A stretch of DNA of 64,000 bases from Lachnospiraceae bacterium (GCA_015057865.1 SVDH01000012.1:1-64000), one strand, 5' to 3'; counted from the stretch's first letter, positions 32,436-42,766 are shown. Numbers and translations: made by a program. Notes: generated from the sequence alone by a model not told the origin.

Positions 32436-34251
32436 CTTCCTCTAACCAGATCGGCAGATGATAGGTTACGATTGTCCCAAATCCAGGTATGCTCTCAATG
32501 TCATACCCATATGCTTTTCCGCAATTGATCCGGATTCTGTCATAAACATTTTTCATACCAACACTGACGTCACCGGTTGCCACTCCGGCAGAAATATCTT
32601 CATCGACAACCAGATCCATCACTTGCTGCAGACGTTCCGGCTCTATCCCGACACCATTATCCATGACGATGATATTGAGTCCGTCATCTTTCCTATTCGT
32701 TTTGATTTCAATCGTTCCGCCATCTTTTTTCGGCCGCAACCCATGTCTGATCGCATTCTCAACCATTGGCTGCAGGATCAGCTTAGGTATCCAAAGCTGA
32801 CGATCCTCTTTGGAAACATCAACACGCAGTGCTATCTTATCCTCATAACGAACTCTCATGATCACAAAATATTCTTCGAGCATTTTGAGTTCATCGCCAA
32901 GAAGTGCACGGTCTGTATGGCTCCCCATCACATACCGAAGTTGGAATGCCAGGCTTTCCAGCATTCGAGCCGCCTTCGGATCATCTTGCTCTAAAGCCGT
33001 CATCCTAATCACATCCAATGTATTATACAGATAATGCGGCTGTATCTGCATGCGAAGCGCATTTAATTCCGCATCCCGCTGCATGATCTCTGCGACATAC
33101 ACACGGTTAATATACCGTTCCAGGTCCGCTGCCATCCGATTAAATCCATCTGCGATATCCTCCATTTCATCAGCCGTATGTATATCAACCCTGGCCTTGA
33201 GATTTCCTTTCTGCGCTTCCTCCATTCCAGCCTTGATCTGCTTTGCCGGTGCCATCAGTCGATTTGAAAACCACATGTACAAAAGGAGTAGTACAAACAG
33301 GACAAAACTCAGGATCAGGATCATCAATGCACGTCCCTGAAAATAAGATCCCATCATCTCATGCCGGCTTAATAGCAGGACACTATATAGATCCGTCCCC
33401 GTCAGTTTGCGATACAACAGTACACTGCCGGCCTTTCGCAGTTCTCCTGTTTCTCCCGTAATCTCCTTTTGCCAGGCACTTAACGGATCAGCTTCATACC
33501 GGTAGACCTTTTCATCCTCTGCATACAGATAATGCCCCAGGTTCGGATTATAAATATAGAAGCTTCCGTCCCGGACATTCATTTTCTCTGACATTTCATT
33601 CAGAACTTCAATATTCACATCTGCATATACCGTTCCCAATATCCGGTCTTTCGCATACCGGATATCGCTGATATCCATGATGTTTCTAGAAAGAGAAAAG
33701 ACGTAATCATCGGATTCTACACATATACCTTCTTCCGGCATTGTTTCCAGAATACTAAGATCACGAAGATCCTCTCCCTGCTCAGACGAATCACGTAATG
33801 CCGTAAAGTTTTCACCGTCTGTACGTAGCACTTTTTCCTGATCAATATAGAGACTGTAAATCTCTCCATTCTGATCCCGAAACCGCATCGACGCTATATA
33901 GGGACTGCTTTCCATACTGTAACGAAGCGCATCGTGGACGATCATCTTTCTTTGATTTCCATGCATTTCCGCAGTCGTAAGCGCATCCGAAAAACTGAGA
34001 TCCGAACCATTGGAATAGTCATAAAGTCGCCCGATCGCATCGTCAACAGACGCCAGAGTATCCTCTGTATTTTTCGCAAAGTATTCATTGATCTGTATGT
34101 AATTATCGACCATAACACCTTCAACGGCCTTGTGATATCTGGCATAATAGAGCAAGCCCAAAATCATCAACGGAAGCACTCCAAGAATCAGGAATCCCAT
34201 GACCATTTTCTGATATGTTGTTTTTGGAGTAAGCCGTCTTTTTTTATTCAT
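32422..34251 (-). CDS. YesM-type sensor histidine kinase (HAMP, His_kinase, HATPase)
   Basis: LRMQIQPHYLYNTLDVIRM; PKLILQPMVENAIRHGL; VMDNGVGI. Confidence 0.94.
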   Translation of the reverse strand: MNKKRRLTPKTTYQKMVMGFLILGVLPLMILGLLYYARYHKAVEGVMVDNYIQINEYFAKNTEDTLASVDDAIGRLYDYSNGSDLSFSDALTTAEMHGNQRKMIVHDALRYSMESSPYIASMRFRDQNGEIYSLYIDQEKVLRTDGENFTALRDSSEQGEDLRDLSILETMPEEGICVESDDYVFSLSRNIMDISDIRYAKDRILGTVYADVNIEVLNEMSEKMNVRDGSFYIYNPNLGHYLYAEDEKVYRYEADPLSAWQKEITGETGELRKAGSVLLYRKLTGTDLYSVLLLSRHEMMGSYFQGRALMILILSFVLFVLLLLYMWFSNRLMAPAKQIKAGMEEAQKGNLKARVDIHTADEMEDIADGFNRMAADLERYINRVYVAEIMQRDAELNALRMQIQPHYLYNTLDVIRMTALEQDDPKAARMLESLAFQLRYVMGSHTDRALLGDELKMLEEYFVIMRVRYEDKIALRVDVSKEDRQLWIPKLILQPMVENAIRHGLRPKKDGGTIEIKTNRKDDGLNIIVMDNGVGIEPERLQQVMDLVVDEDISAGVATGDVSVGMKNVYDRIRINCGKAYGYDIESIPGFGTIVTYHLPIWLEEDDDK

Positions 34252-35587
34252 TCGCCTTCTCCGTTTCCATTCGGGTTAGCCATGCTGTCTGTATCTTTTC
34301 TGCAGCTTCCTCTGCAGACTCATCAGAACCCAGGTATGCTTCAATGATTTCCAGCATATCTGCCTCAAAATTCTGCGGACAACTGGAATTGCCTATATAA
34401 TCTATCACTTTTTTTGTACTATTCTGATTAGATTCCATAATGTCAGCACGAATACCGTCCTGCGGTCCTGTCACCGATTCAATCTCCTTTACCGGAAATG
34501 TCAATGTGTTTTCACATATTCTGCTGTAATTATCCTGAGAATAGAAAAACTCCAGAAAACAGACCGCGGCCTGATATACCTCTTCGTCCTTGGCGCATTC
34601 TTTTGACAGCGCCCAAAAAGTGTCCTGATTTTTAGCCGCAAAAGTCCTCCCTTCCCGGTCCGGCACCAGAAACCACCCGGCCTCAAATACATCCGTTTCC
34701 TGCATTCCGGCTGCAGTCCATGGACCTGTAAATACCATTGCCACATTTCCATTCGCAAGCATATAGGGGAGCGTTCCGTCGCTTACGGCCCTCCAGTCCT
34801 CGTTGACATACTGATTTTCAAAAAGCCCTTTCATGTCATCAAGCATTTGGACCACTTCCGGATCTGTCCAGGAAACAAGTCCGGCTGCGGCATCATTCAG
34901 CCAGTCTCCATTCTTCGAGAGAGCATCTGTCCGGAAATAATGATTCACCCAATACTCCATATGCCAAAGGTCCTCCCCAGCCACACCGATCGGGACGATT
35001 CCATTCTCTTTCAAAACACTGCAAATATTCAAAAATTCATCATACGTTGCAGGTTCTTTTAACTGATATTGTTCAAAGATCTTTTTGTTGTACAGGATTC
35101 CGTTTGTCGTTTCAACAGCTCCTACTGCCCAGGTTTTTCCGTCATCCTGATAGACATAGGAAATATCTTTGCTGACTTCATCAGGGATCGGCGCAAGATA
35201 ATTCCCATCTACATATGCCGCCGGTGTTTTTAACTGGACGATATCACCAAGTTCATTTCTTGCGATCCGCCTTGCAAGAACATCTTCATATACAACGTGT
35301 TCATAATCTGGTTCATAAGTTACCCGGATCTGTGGATATGCCTGCTCAAAATCCGCAACCGTTTGTTCAATCTGGGCATTCCATTGCGGATTCTGAAACG
35401 CAAAGGTCAGACTGATCTCTGTAACAACTTCCGGCTCCTGTTTTTGACGCAAGCCCAGATATGCCTTCACAGAATCCGACATCAGACTAAAAAAAAGCGC
35501 AAAGAGTACAGCAACAGCTATAATACTTGCTATGTACACTTTGCGATTTAAAAAAAGGTTGTTTGGAGGTTTATTCTCTTTCATCAA
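34244..35587 (-). CDS. Membrane-anchored extracellular solute-binding protein
   Basis: N-terminal TM without lipobox; SBP_bac_1-like body (VADFEQAYPQIRVTYEP, FTGPWTAAGM). Confidence 0.9.
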   Translation of the reverse strand: MMKENKPPNNLFLNRKVYIASIIAVAVLFALFFSLMSDSVKAYLGLRQKQEPEVVTEISLTFAFQNPQWNAQIEQTVADFEQAYPQIRVTYEPDYEHVVYEDVLARRIARNELGDIVQLKTPAAYVDGNYLAPIPDEVSKDISYVYQDDGKTWAVGAVETTNGILYNKKIFEQYQLKEPATYDEFLNICSVLKENGIVPIGVAGEDLWHMEYWVNHYFRTDALSKNGDWLNDAAAGLVSWTDPEVVQMLDDMKGLFENQYVNEDWRAVSDGTLPYMLANGNVAMVFTGPWTAAGMQETDVFEAGWFLVPDREGRTFAAKNQDTFWALSKECAKDEEVYQAAVCFLEFFYSQDNYSRICENTLTFPVKEIESVTGPQDGIRADIMESNQNSTKKVIDYIGNSSCPQNFEADMLEIIEAYLGSDESAEEAAEKIQTAWLTRMETEKANE

Positions 35588-35659
35588 TTATCATTCTACA
35601 GTAAAGCAGAGCCCTATAAAACATGTTTTTTTGTGAAAAACAGGATGTTTTTTGCGAAT

Positions 35660-35697
35660 AACAAAAGGACTCACAATACTCTGCGAGTCCCTTTGTT
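35660..35697. terminator. Intrinsic terminator after beta-helix lipoprotein gene
   Basis: 13-bp stem AACAAAAGGACTC/GAGTCCCTTTGTT (one G-U on minus-strand RNA). Confidence 0.75.
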
Positions 35698-35745
35698 ATA
35701 TCTATTCATGAAAAAGAGGTTTGGATTGACTTGGTATTAGTTATT

Positions 35746-37710
35746 TTACAGGTCTCCGGCCTTCAGAGTTGTGCCTGTATAATCCTTGCCGGCTACTGTG
35801 AGGGTTACATCGTTCGGAATAACAACCTGTGCGTCATCACTGATTGTCAGAGAAGATACAGCGGATGTTGCTGCCACATTCCATACGGCATCTTTCTCAA
35901 GCGTCATATTTACGGCATTTGCGCCATTATCATTGATCATGTTGGCAACCTGGCCCATGTTAAAGTACTCATTGATGCTGTAGGAAGTCAGCTGATACTG
36001 ATCTGCGTAAGCAGCTGCATCATCAGCATTATCAAATGCATATCCGCCGTCAGCCTTCAATGCTACAGAACCATCGTAGCTTACATGGATTGCAGATGTT
36101 GATGCTGCTGCGCCATTTAAGACAGCACCTTCTCCGAGTGTTACATTCAGTGCCGAGCCGTTCAGTCCGTCTGAACCTGACGCATTGTAAATATTGCCTT
36201 CATAGGTTCCATTGGTAAAGGTAAAGGTCTGTACCTGTTCCGCTGCTTCTGCAGCATCTGTTGTAAAACCTGCAGATTCTTCATGAACAGGCTTGAAGTT
36301 CATCTGTCCACCGTTTGTATTTGCCGGATCGTCTGCATCCATCATTCCACCGGTAGTCGCATCGTCATTATCCATTACCTGGATCAGCACACCACCGTTT
36401 TTGATCGCAGAATCATCAACAGTTGCTGTCATTGTCTCATCGGAAGAACCTGTTTTAACAAGGAATGTTGTATATGCAGAGTTTACTTCTGTACCGTTTT
36501 CGATCGCGATATTGTTTTCACCCTGATGGAACATGAAACCAAATGTATCGGAGTTGATCACGGTATTCTTGTCTTCCTGCGCTTCATAAGTCTCAGTTGT
36601 TTCGCCGGCAGAATTCTTCAGGTCATACGTCTCTCCTGCCTTAATATCGGTATAGGTTGCTGTTCCGCCTGTAAAGATCGTTGCATATGTTCCGACATTC
36701 AGTTCTGAACCTGCAAATGTCTCAACTGCATTACCGATCGCGTATGTACCATAACCGGAACCATAGTTTTCGGTATATGGATTGTCAAGCGTTTCGGAAA
36801 TCTGGCCGCCATCAGCCTGCAGAGCTGCCGCTGCACTTTCGTCCTGATTGTTCAGCGTCAGGCTGGTGTTATAAACATTCAGATACATGTTACTGCCTGC
36901 ATCCGTGGAAAGTACTGCCCATGCGCCTGCAGATGTCTCAGAATCAGTTACGTTTGTTGTCGTATCGTCACCTTCCATATTGGTTCCGCGTGCTGTTCCC
37001 ATGATACCCAGGATCCACGGCGGTGCTACCATCAGCTGCTGGTCAGGTGTATTCAGATAATCTTTATAAAGGGTTCCGCCATCTGACTGCAGCGTTACAT
37101 TATGAAGTGATACAACCGAACCGCTGTCTGCAAATACCGGCATCGTTGCCACACCACTGGTATGAATCTCAGAATCCTCGACAGTCAGCTTTGCATTTTC
37201 ACCAAATGCTGCCAGTACGGTACCCTTACCGGAGAAATCGCAGGTATCTGTTCCATCCGCATTGGTCAGGAAATTGAAGATCGAGTTTTTGATCGTATAC
37301 TCTGTGTCGACTACCATGACACCATTGTCGCCACTCTCGGAGTCCTCGATTGTGATTCCTTCCGCTACGGAAGCATCATAACTACCACCGCTGATTCTGT
37401 CAGTGGATGATTCCGCCTCATCAATTCCTTCTGCCGTAACAAACAGTGCTGCATCATAATCATAATCATTCCCGCCGATCGTAGATGCATCTGTTCCACC
37501 GCCATTCCAGGAACCGATCTGTCCCTCTACCGGTGTCTTGTCCATTTCACCCGGACCACCCGGACCGCCTTCTGCTTCTGCAGAGACACCTTCACCGCCT
37601 GCCGAAGAGCCTGCCGGCGCCACTTCAGAACTACCGCAGCCCACCATGGAAGCCGTCATGGCTGCGATCATCATTCCTGTCAGTAATAACGCAACTTTTT
37701 TTCGTTTCAT
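35746..37710 (-). CDS. Large acidic lipoprotein with beta-helix-like repeats
   Basis: MKRKKVALLLTGMMIAAMTASMVGCGSSE (lipobox MVGC); Gly/Thr/Asn/Asp-rich repetitive beta-strand-like body. Confidence 0.75.
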   Translation of the reverse strand: MKRKKVALLLTGMMIAAMTASMVGCGSSEVAPAGSSAGGEGVSAEAEGGPGGPGEMDKTPVEGQIGSWNGGGTDASTIGGNDYDYDAALFVTAEGIDEAESSTDRISGGSYDASVAEGITIEDSESGDNGVMVVDTEYTIKNSIFNFLTNADGTDTCDFSGKGTVLAAFGENAKLTVEDSEIHTSGVATMPVFADSGSVVSLHNVTLQSDGGTLYKDYLNTPDQQLMVAPPWILGIMGTARGTNMEGDDTTTNVTDSETSAGAWAVLSTDAGSNMYLNVYNTSLTLNNQDESAAAALQADGGQISETLDNPYTENYGSGYGTYAIGNAVETFAGSELNVGTYATIFTGGTATYTDIKAGETYDLKNSAGETTETYEAQEDKNTVINSDTFGFMFHQGENNIAIENGTEVNSAYTTFLVKTGSSDETMTATVDDSAIKNGGVLIQVMDNDDATTGGMMDADDPANTNGGQMNFKPVHEESAGFTTDAAEAAEQVQTFTFTNGTYEGNIYNASGSDGLNGSALNVTLGEGAVLNGAAASTSAIHVSYDGSVALKADGGYAFDNADDAAAYADQYQLTSYSINEYFNMGQVANMINDNGANAVNMTLEKDAVWNVAATSAVSSLTISDDAQVVIPNDVTLTVAGKDYTGTTLKAGDL

Positions 37711-37741
37711 TTTTTCCTCCTTTTGCCGTATGTTCCGGCGA

Positions 37742-39100
37742 TTATTCTGCTTGCTTTGCCTCTTCCAGACCTCTCTGTGCATCTTTGCCAAGGCCGCGGT
37801 CAAGCGCATTCGCATCTTTCATATTCAACATCGCAAATGTTGCAATCAAACCGATGATGATGATCACGATCAGGATTCCATACGCCAGGGTACCCTTTCC
37901 ACTCTGGATCAACATAACCATCATCATCGCTGCCACTGCCGACGGAATCAGCTGAATCGCCATGATAATACGGTTTGCTGACTGATACTCACGACGTCCG
38001 TATGCAAAGCTTGTGATACACGGATGCATTGTCGGCACACCACCTGTCATGCATGCTACGCCAAAGCCCCATCCGATCATCAGGCCAACGTGTCCGCCTT
38101 CCGGCTGAAGCATCAGGCAAAGGACCGGGATCAACTCTGTCAGACCAAGTACGATAGAAGCCTTAACTGATCCGAATTTGTCATCCAGGAATCCAAATAC
38201 ATAGGACATCGGAATACCGAGGATTGCGCCCATTGACAGCCATTTTACTGCTGTCAGCCATACTTCGATTCCGCCAAGTGACATGTATCTGACTGCCATA
38301 GAACCCATGCAGGCGTTGATGATAAACTGGAATGCGCCAAAGGAAATAATCAACAGCCATGCCTTCTTCTGTTTTAATACTTCACCAACAGTCAGCTTGA
38401 CTTCATCATTTGCTTCTGAAAGTGGTGCGTGATCCGCACCGTCCGGATATAATCCTGCCTCTTCCGGTGTGTCTTTGATACCAACTGCTACGATGATACA
38501 GATTACAACGATGATAACCGCGATTCCAACATAGAACGGACGATAGTCGCCACCCATTTTATTTGCGATCATGGTCGTCATGACAGATGTGCCGACCACT
38601 GAGAAAATCGGTGAGCCCATTGTGATGATACCCATGATCTGTCCGCGGAACCGGATGAACCAGTTAGCTACCAGCATGAACCCTGCCATCTGAAGGATCA
38701 TACATCCGCAACGCACAACAAACAGTGAGATGAAGAATAATCCGTAATTACCGGATGCTGCGCCGCCATTGCAGTCAAGGCCATTTGCTGCCACAATACC
38801 TAATGTTGCAATCGCTGTAATGATCATAACGATGATCAAAGGCTTCTTAACGCCAAACTTAATGAACAGGGTTCCGTAAATAAATGTCAAAATAATACAA
38901 ACAAAGTTTCCGACTGTCATCGGCAGCTGCGTCGCAGATGCTGCCCATCCTCCTCCGTCTTCCGTGATAAATGCCTGAATGATATTGATCTGATCATTCT
39001 GCAGACCGGAATACAGAAACATGAATACGATACCCAATATACAAAGCAGTACCGCATATCCCTTAAACTTCCGAGAATTTTTTGCTGCTTCCTGTGCCAT
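37742..39100 (-). CDS. MFS transporter, OFA (oxalate:formate antiporter-like) type
   Basis: 12-TM-like hydrophobicity; WAASATQLPMTVGNFVCIILTFIYGTLFIKFGVKKPL; MGIITMGSPIFSVV. Confidence 0.85.
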   Translation of the reverse strand: MAQEAAKNSRKFKGYAVLLCILGIVFMFLYSGLQNDQINIIQAFITEDGGGWAASATQLPMTVGNFVCIILTFIYGTLFIKFGVKKPLIIVMIITAIATLGIVAANGLDCNGGAASGNYGLFFISLFVVRCGCMILQMAGFMLVANWFIRFRGQIMGIITMGSPIFSVVGTSVMTTMIANKMGGDYRPFYVGIAVIIVVICIIVAVGIKDTPEEAGLYPDGADHAPLSEANDEVKLTVGEVLKQKKAWLLIISFGAFQFIINACMGSMAVRYMSLGGIEVWLTAVKWLSMGAILGIPMSYVFGFLDDKFGSVKASIVLGLTELIPVLCLMLQPEGGHVGLMIGWGFGVACMTGGVPTMHPCITSFAYGRREYQSANRIIMAIQLIPSAVAAMMMVMLIQSGKGTLAYGILIVIIIIGLIATFAMLNMKDANALDRGLGKDAQRGLEEAKQAE

Positions 39101-39206
39101 TTTTCCTCCCTTTCCTCATCCTTCATTTTCAATCAAGGAATGAAACATCTTTCTTTTTTGAACGGTTACATTTTCGTTATGAAAATTCTTACATATCTGA
39201 AAAAAA

Positions 39207-39247
39207 AACAAAACGCCACTTTCTTTGAAAAAAGTGACGTTTTTTTA
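39207..39247. terminator. Terminator hairpin downstream of MATE gene
   Basis: aaacgccactttctttgaaaaaagtgacgtttttt; A/T runs on both flanks. Confidence 0.65.
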
Positions 39248-39289
39248 GATTAAAACTATGATGCTATTTGGTTTTGAATATACGATAAT

Positions 39290-40660
39290 TTACGCTTCCT
39301 GCGTCCGTTTTTTGATCCACTGGTGCTTCTTAAAATGCACGAACACCGGAATACTCTTAAACACCTGGTCTGACTGGATGCATAAGACGACCCATACCAC
39401 AGGCAGCTTCCACCAGAATGCTGCCATAAAGGACAACGGCATGACAATACACCAGATGCAGATCAGATTCATATTTGCCATAAACTTCACATCGCCTGCG
39501 CCGCGCATGATACCTGCGCTGACCGGCATCTGATAGGACATTCCCACCATAACGAAACACATCAGGATGATCAATTGATCCGCCAGCTTTAAGGCTTCCG
39601 GAGAGAGTCCGCTGTATATGGTTAGCAAAGGCAACCGCAATGCGAACAGAAGCAGTCCCAGTATGATTCCCACGGCAAGGGACAGTACACTTAGTGTCCG
39701 GGCGTCCTCTCTGACTTTGGCATCAATACCCTCACCCACAGCTTTTCCGATCATAACTGCTGAAGTCAAACTCATGGCCTGTACGACGACTTTCAAATAT
39801 TGATAAAAAGTCGTAGCCACTGAGTTCGCTGCCAAAGCATTCGAGGAAAGGCGTCCCAGGATTCCTGTCTGGATCGGAATGGAGACTGCCCACAGGATCT
39901 GCGAGATCAGCACCGGCATGAATACCTTCCGGTAGTCGGTCCGCAGCTGCCTGTCAAATTTCAGGAAGTTTTCAGAAAACAGCTTTAATCTCGTATCCTT
40001 CTTCCAAAGGAATATAATGACAATCATAAATTCCACGACCCGCGCGATCAGTGTTCCGATCGCAGCGCCTTTAATCCCCATCTCCGGGAAACCGAACCGG
40101 CCAAAGATCAACGTATAGTTGATCGCAACATTGATGATCAGTGAAACCAGTGAAATGCCAAAGGATATCTTTACGATCTCAACACTGCGTAAGGCAGCCA
40201 TCAGCACGTTTGTCAAAAGAAACAGCAAAAACGTGTATTTGATGATCGACAGATAAACCACGCCTTCACTGATCACTGCAGCATCCTGTGTAAAGATGGC
40301 GATCAGTTGTGACGGCATAACCGCGCTGATTGCGATCGCAGCCACACCACAGATAAAGGCGAGCTTCACGGCGATGCCTGTGACACGACGAACCGGTGAG
40401 AGCCTGCGTTCACCCCAATACTGGGAAGCAAGAACAACCAGTGCCTCACCGATCGACAGTGCGATCTGCTGCACGATAAAGAAGATGGAATTGACAGTCG
40501 TTGCTCCATTTAACGCAGCCTGGCTGTAATGACCGAGCATCATATTATCTGCCATATTGACACTGTAGGCCACCAGGTTTTGCAATGCCACCATCAGAAA
40601 CAGCGGTAATAAGGATTTATAAAAATCCCGGTCTTTTGTAAAAAACGTTTCCTGGTACAT
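39290..40660 (-). CDS. MATE family efflux transporter
   Basis: LPLFLMVALQNLVAYSVNMADNMMLGHYSQAALNGATTVN; 12-TM-like profile. Confidence 0.9.
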   Translation of the reverse strand: MYQETFFTKDRDFYKSLLPLFLMVALQNLVAYSVNMADNMMLGHYSQAALNGATTVNSIFFIVQQIALSIGEALVVLASQYWGERRLSPVRRVTGIAVKLAFICGVAAIAISAVMPSQLIAIFTQDAAVISEGVVYLSIIKYTFLLFLLTNVLMAALRSVEIVKISFGISLVSLIINVAINYTLIFGRFGFPEMGIKGAAIGTLIARVVEFMIVIIFLWKKDTRLKLFSENFLKFDRQLRTDYRKVFMPVLISQILWAVSIPIQTGILGRLSSNALAANSVATTFYQYLKVVVQAMSLTSAVMIGKAVGEGIDAKVREDARTLSVLSLAVGIILGLLLFALRLPLLTIYSGLSPEALKLADQLIILMCFVMVGMSYQMPVSAGIMRGAGDVKFMANMNLICIWCIVMPLSFMAAFWWKLPVVWVVLCIQSDQVFKSIPVFVHFKKHQWIKKRTQEA

Positions 40661-40673
40661 CGTTTTTCCTCAA

Positions 40674-40703
40674 TGAGTCAAGGGGGACGGTTCTTTTGAC
40701 TCA
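40674..40703. repeat. Palindromic intergenic element TGAGTCAA-N14-TTGACTCA
   Basis: tgagtcaa gggggacggttctt ttgactca: 8-bp perfect inverted repeat around GGGGGACGGTTC. Confidence 0.75.
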
Positions 40704-40928
40704 CTAGTCCTCCTGCAGGCGTTCGATCATTGCCCAGAGGCTTTTCACGCTGTTAAAGTTCTCCGGAATGATTTCTGCTGCGGTAACAGTGATATCATAC
40801 TCTTCGTTGATGATGGAGATGATCTGAAGCACATCCAGTGAGTTCAGCTGCTTACTGTCCACCAGATCCTCTGCATCCCAGTCTACATCATCTTTAAAGT
40901 CTTCCAGCAACTCCAGTAATTCTTCCAT
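40704..40928 (-). CDS. Acyl/aminoacyl carrier protein (DltC-like)
   Basis: 74 aa acidic; LVDSKQLNSLDVLQIISIINEEYDITVTAAEIIPENFNSV with candidate phosphopantetheine Ser (NSLD). Confidence 0.85.
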   Translation of the reverse strand: MEELLELLEDFKDDVDWDAEDLVDSKQLNSLDVLQIISIINEEYDITVTAAEIIPENFNSVKSLWAMIERLQED

Positions 40929-41017
40929 TTCATTTCCTCTCTTTCCTTCAGATGATTCTATTATAGTCTGTTTTCACTCACAATCAAATATACACTGCCG
41001 CCTTAAAACGATCCTGC

Positions 41018-42613
41018 TCAAATCCGGCCTGTCGCCCGCAGATACGGGATCGCCCATAACACCAGCAGGATTACGGTAATGAACACGCCCATCACACCAA
41101 TCTGCTTTGTATTGCGCAGCGTTCCCAGGATATCTTCTTTCTTTCTTTCCGTTTCCGGTACAACGAACATCCGCTCTCTTGCCGCTGTTTCTTCGCTCGT
41201 GACTCTTGTCAATGCACTTCCGATGATCATCGCGACGATGTTGCATTCCATTCCAAACAAGCTCGGGTCAAGCCAGACAGGAAGCGTTACCCCGGTAAAG
41301 TGCTGGAACAGCCGCATTCCGAAGCAGGCCAGGAAACCGGTCAGCATACCGGCAAATGCACCCGCTTTTGTCAGCCGTTTACTCAAAACACAGCCAAGCG
41401 CAACCGGCATCCATGCGGCCGATACGATCGCGCCGCCCAAGAACATGATCCAGAAGATCGAAGGCGGATTGGTCAGTGCAAAAGTAAGAACAACAACACT
41501 TGCAATTACCATAAAGATCCGTCCGGTCCGAATATGGTGTTCCTTCTCTTTTCCGAGAATATCATTGGCAAACGATGCGCCGATCAGTGACAGGAACGTC
41601 GTCGCCGAAGAGATTCCTGCTGCAAGTACACCTGTCAAAAGCAATACGCCAAGGATCTTCGGCAGCAGGTTCATCGCCGCCCAGATCAATACATGTGACG
41701 GATCATCGAGATCCGGATGCATCAGATTGACAAACACTGCCGACATTCCCACAAGCAATTCCAAAAAAAAGATTCCAAGTGCTGCCGGCAAAGCGGATCT
41801 GACAACCGTATGCTCGCTTTTTGCCATCAGATAACGGCTCGACTGCCACGGTCCGATCATACAGACAGACATCCATACGATTCCGTAGATCAGCCCCCAG
41901 GCCACATTCTCCGCACCGGTATCATAGATCACGCCCGGCTGACCCTTCCAGGACAGATAATCCGTCAGCTGCGGTGAGGCCGCAATCTCGGCGATTGAAT
42001 GAAACCATCCGCCGGTCCGCCAGGAGATAATGAACGTAGCCACGACCAGAATACCCGTAAACAGCGCTGCCATCATCGTATCCGTGATCAATACACCGGT
42101 CGAGCCGGAAAGGATCGTCAGGATTGAGAATACGATCAGTGCCAGAATGACACACAGCTTATAATCGACACCTGTTACAACTGTCATCAGCGTTCCGATT
42201 CCCTGTACCGTCGCCAGAAGATACACTGTCATCGTGATCACAGCTGTAATAGCTGCCAGATTTTTCATTTTTTTCGAGCAGAACCGTTTTCCGAAAAACT
42301 CCGGGATCGTCAGTACTTTACTCCTTCGCAGATACCGCCCGAAAAATACGGCACCGATGATATATCCCGCCAGCTGCATGCTTGAAAGAATGATCATCGG
42401 CGTAAATGCGCCCTGGAAGAATGTCGACGCATCTCCCATAAACATGCCTGTACTGGTATAAGAGGCGATCAGGGAACCGGCGATCAGTAACGCCGGTGCC
42501 CGCCGCCCCGCGACATAGTAATCTTCTGTCGTACGGATCCTTCTGCTGACCCAGGCACCAACCATGATATAGACGGCCATTGAAATACACATGCCGAGGA
42601 AATAAATATTCAT
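41018..42613 (-). CDS. Sodium:solute symporter (SSS) family protein
   Basis: RRIRTTEDYYVAGRRAPALLIAGSLIASYTSTGMFMGDASTFFQGAF; multi-TM. Confidence 0.88.
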   Translation of the reverse strand: MNIYFLGMCISMAVYIMVGAWVSRRIRTTEDYYVAGRRAPALLIAGSLIASYTSTGMFMGDASTFFQGAFTPMIILSSMQLAGYIIGAVFFGRYLRRSKVLTIPEFFGKRFCSKKMKNLAAITAVITMTVYLLATVQGIGTLMTVVTGVDYKLCVILALIVFSILTILSGSTGVLITDTMMAALFTGILVVATFIISWRTGGWFHSIAEIAASPQLTDYLSWKGQPGVIYDTGAENVAWGLIYGIVWMSVCMIGPWQSSRYLMAKSEHTVVRSALPAALGIFFLELLVGMSAVFVNLMHPDLDDPSHVLIWAAMNLLPKILGVLLLTGVLAAGISSATTFLSLIGASFANDILGKEKEHHIRTGRIFMVIASVVVLTFALTNPPSIFWIMFLGGAIVSAAWMPVALGCVLSKRLTKAGAFAGMLTGFLACFGMRLFQHFTGVTLPVWLDPSLFGMECNIVAMIIGSALTRVTSEETAARERMFVVPETERKKEDILGTLRNTKQIGVMGVFITVILLVLWAIPYLRATGRI

Positions 42614-42765
42614 CTTATTTCCTCCTTCCCGCCGGACGAACGCTCCGGCTCTGAGCCGCCTTCTGTATCAAGATACGGGCCATACTCTCTTTTGATTCTT
42701 TTATACGCAAGGACGCTCGCGATCACGATCCACACGCCGACAAATACAGCAATTACGATTTCCAT
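42610..42765 (-). CDS. Small membrane protein (51 aa) overlapping the symporter start
   Basis: Minus reading: MEIVIAVFVGVWIVIASVLAYKRIKREYGPYLDTEGGSEPERSSGGKEEIR*; its TGA overlaps symporter ATG (ATGA). Confidence 0.75.
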   Translation of the reverse strand: MEIVIAVFVGVWIVIASVLAYKRIKREYGPYLDTEGGSEPERSSGGKEEIR

Positions 42766-42766
42766 T

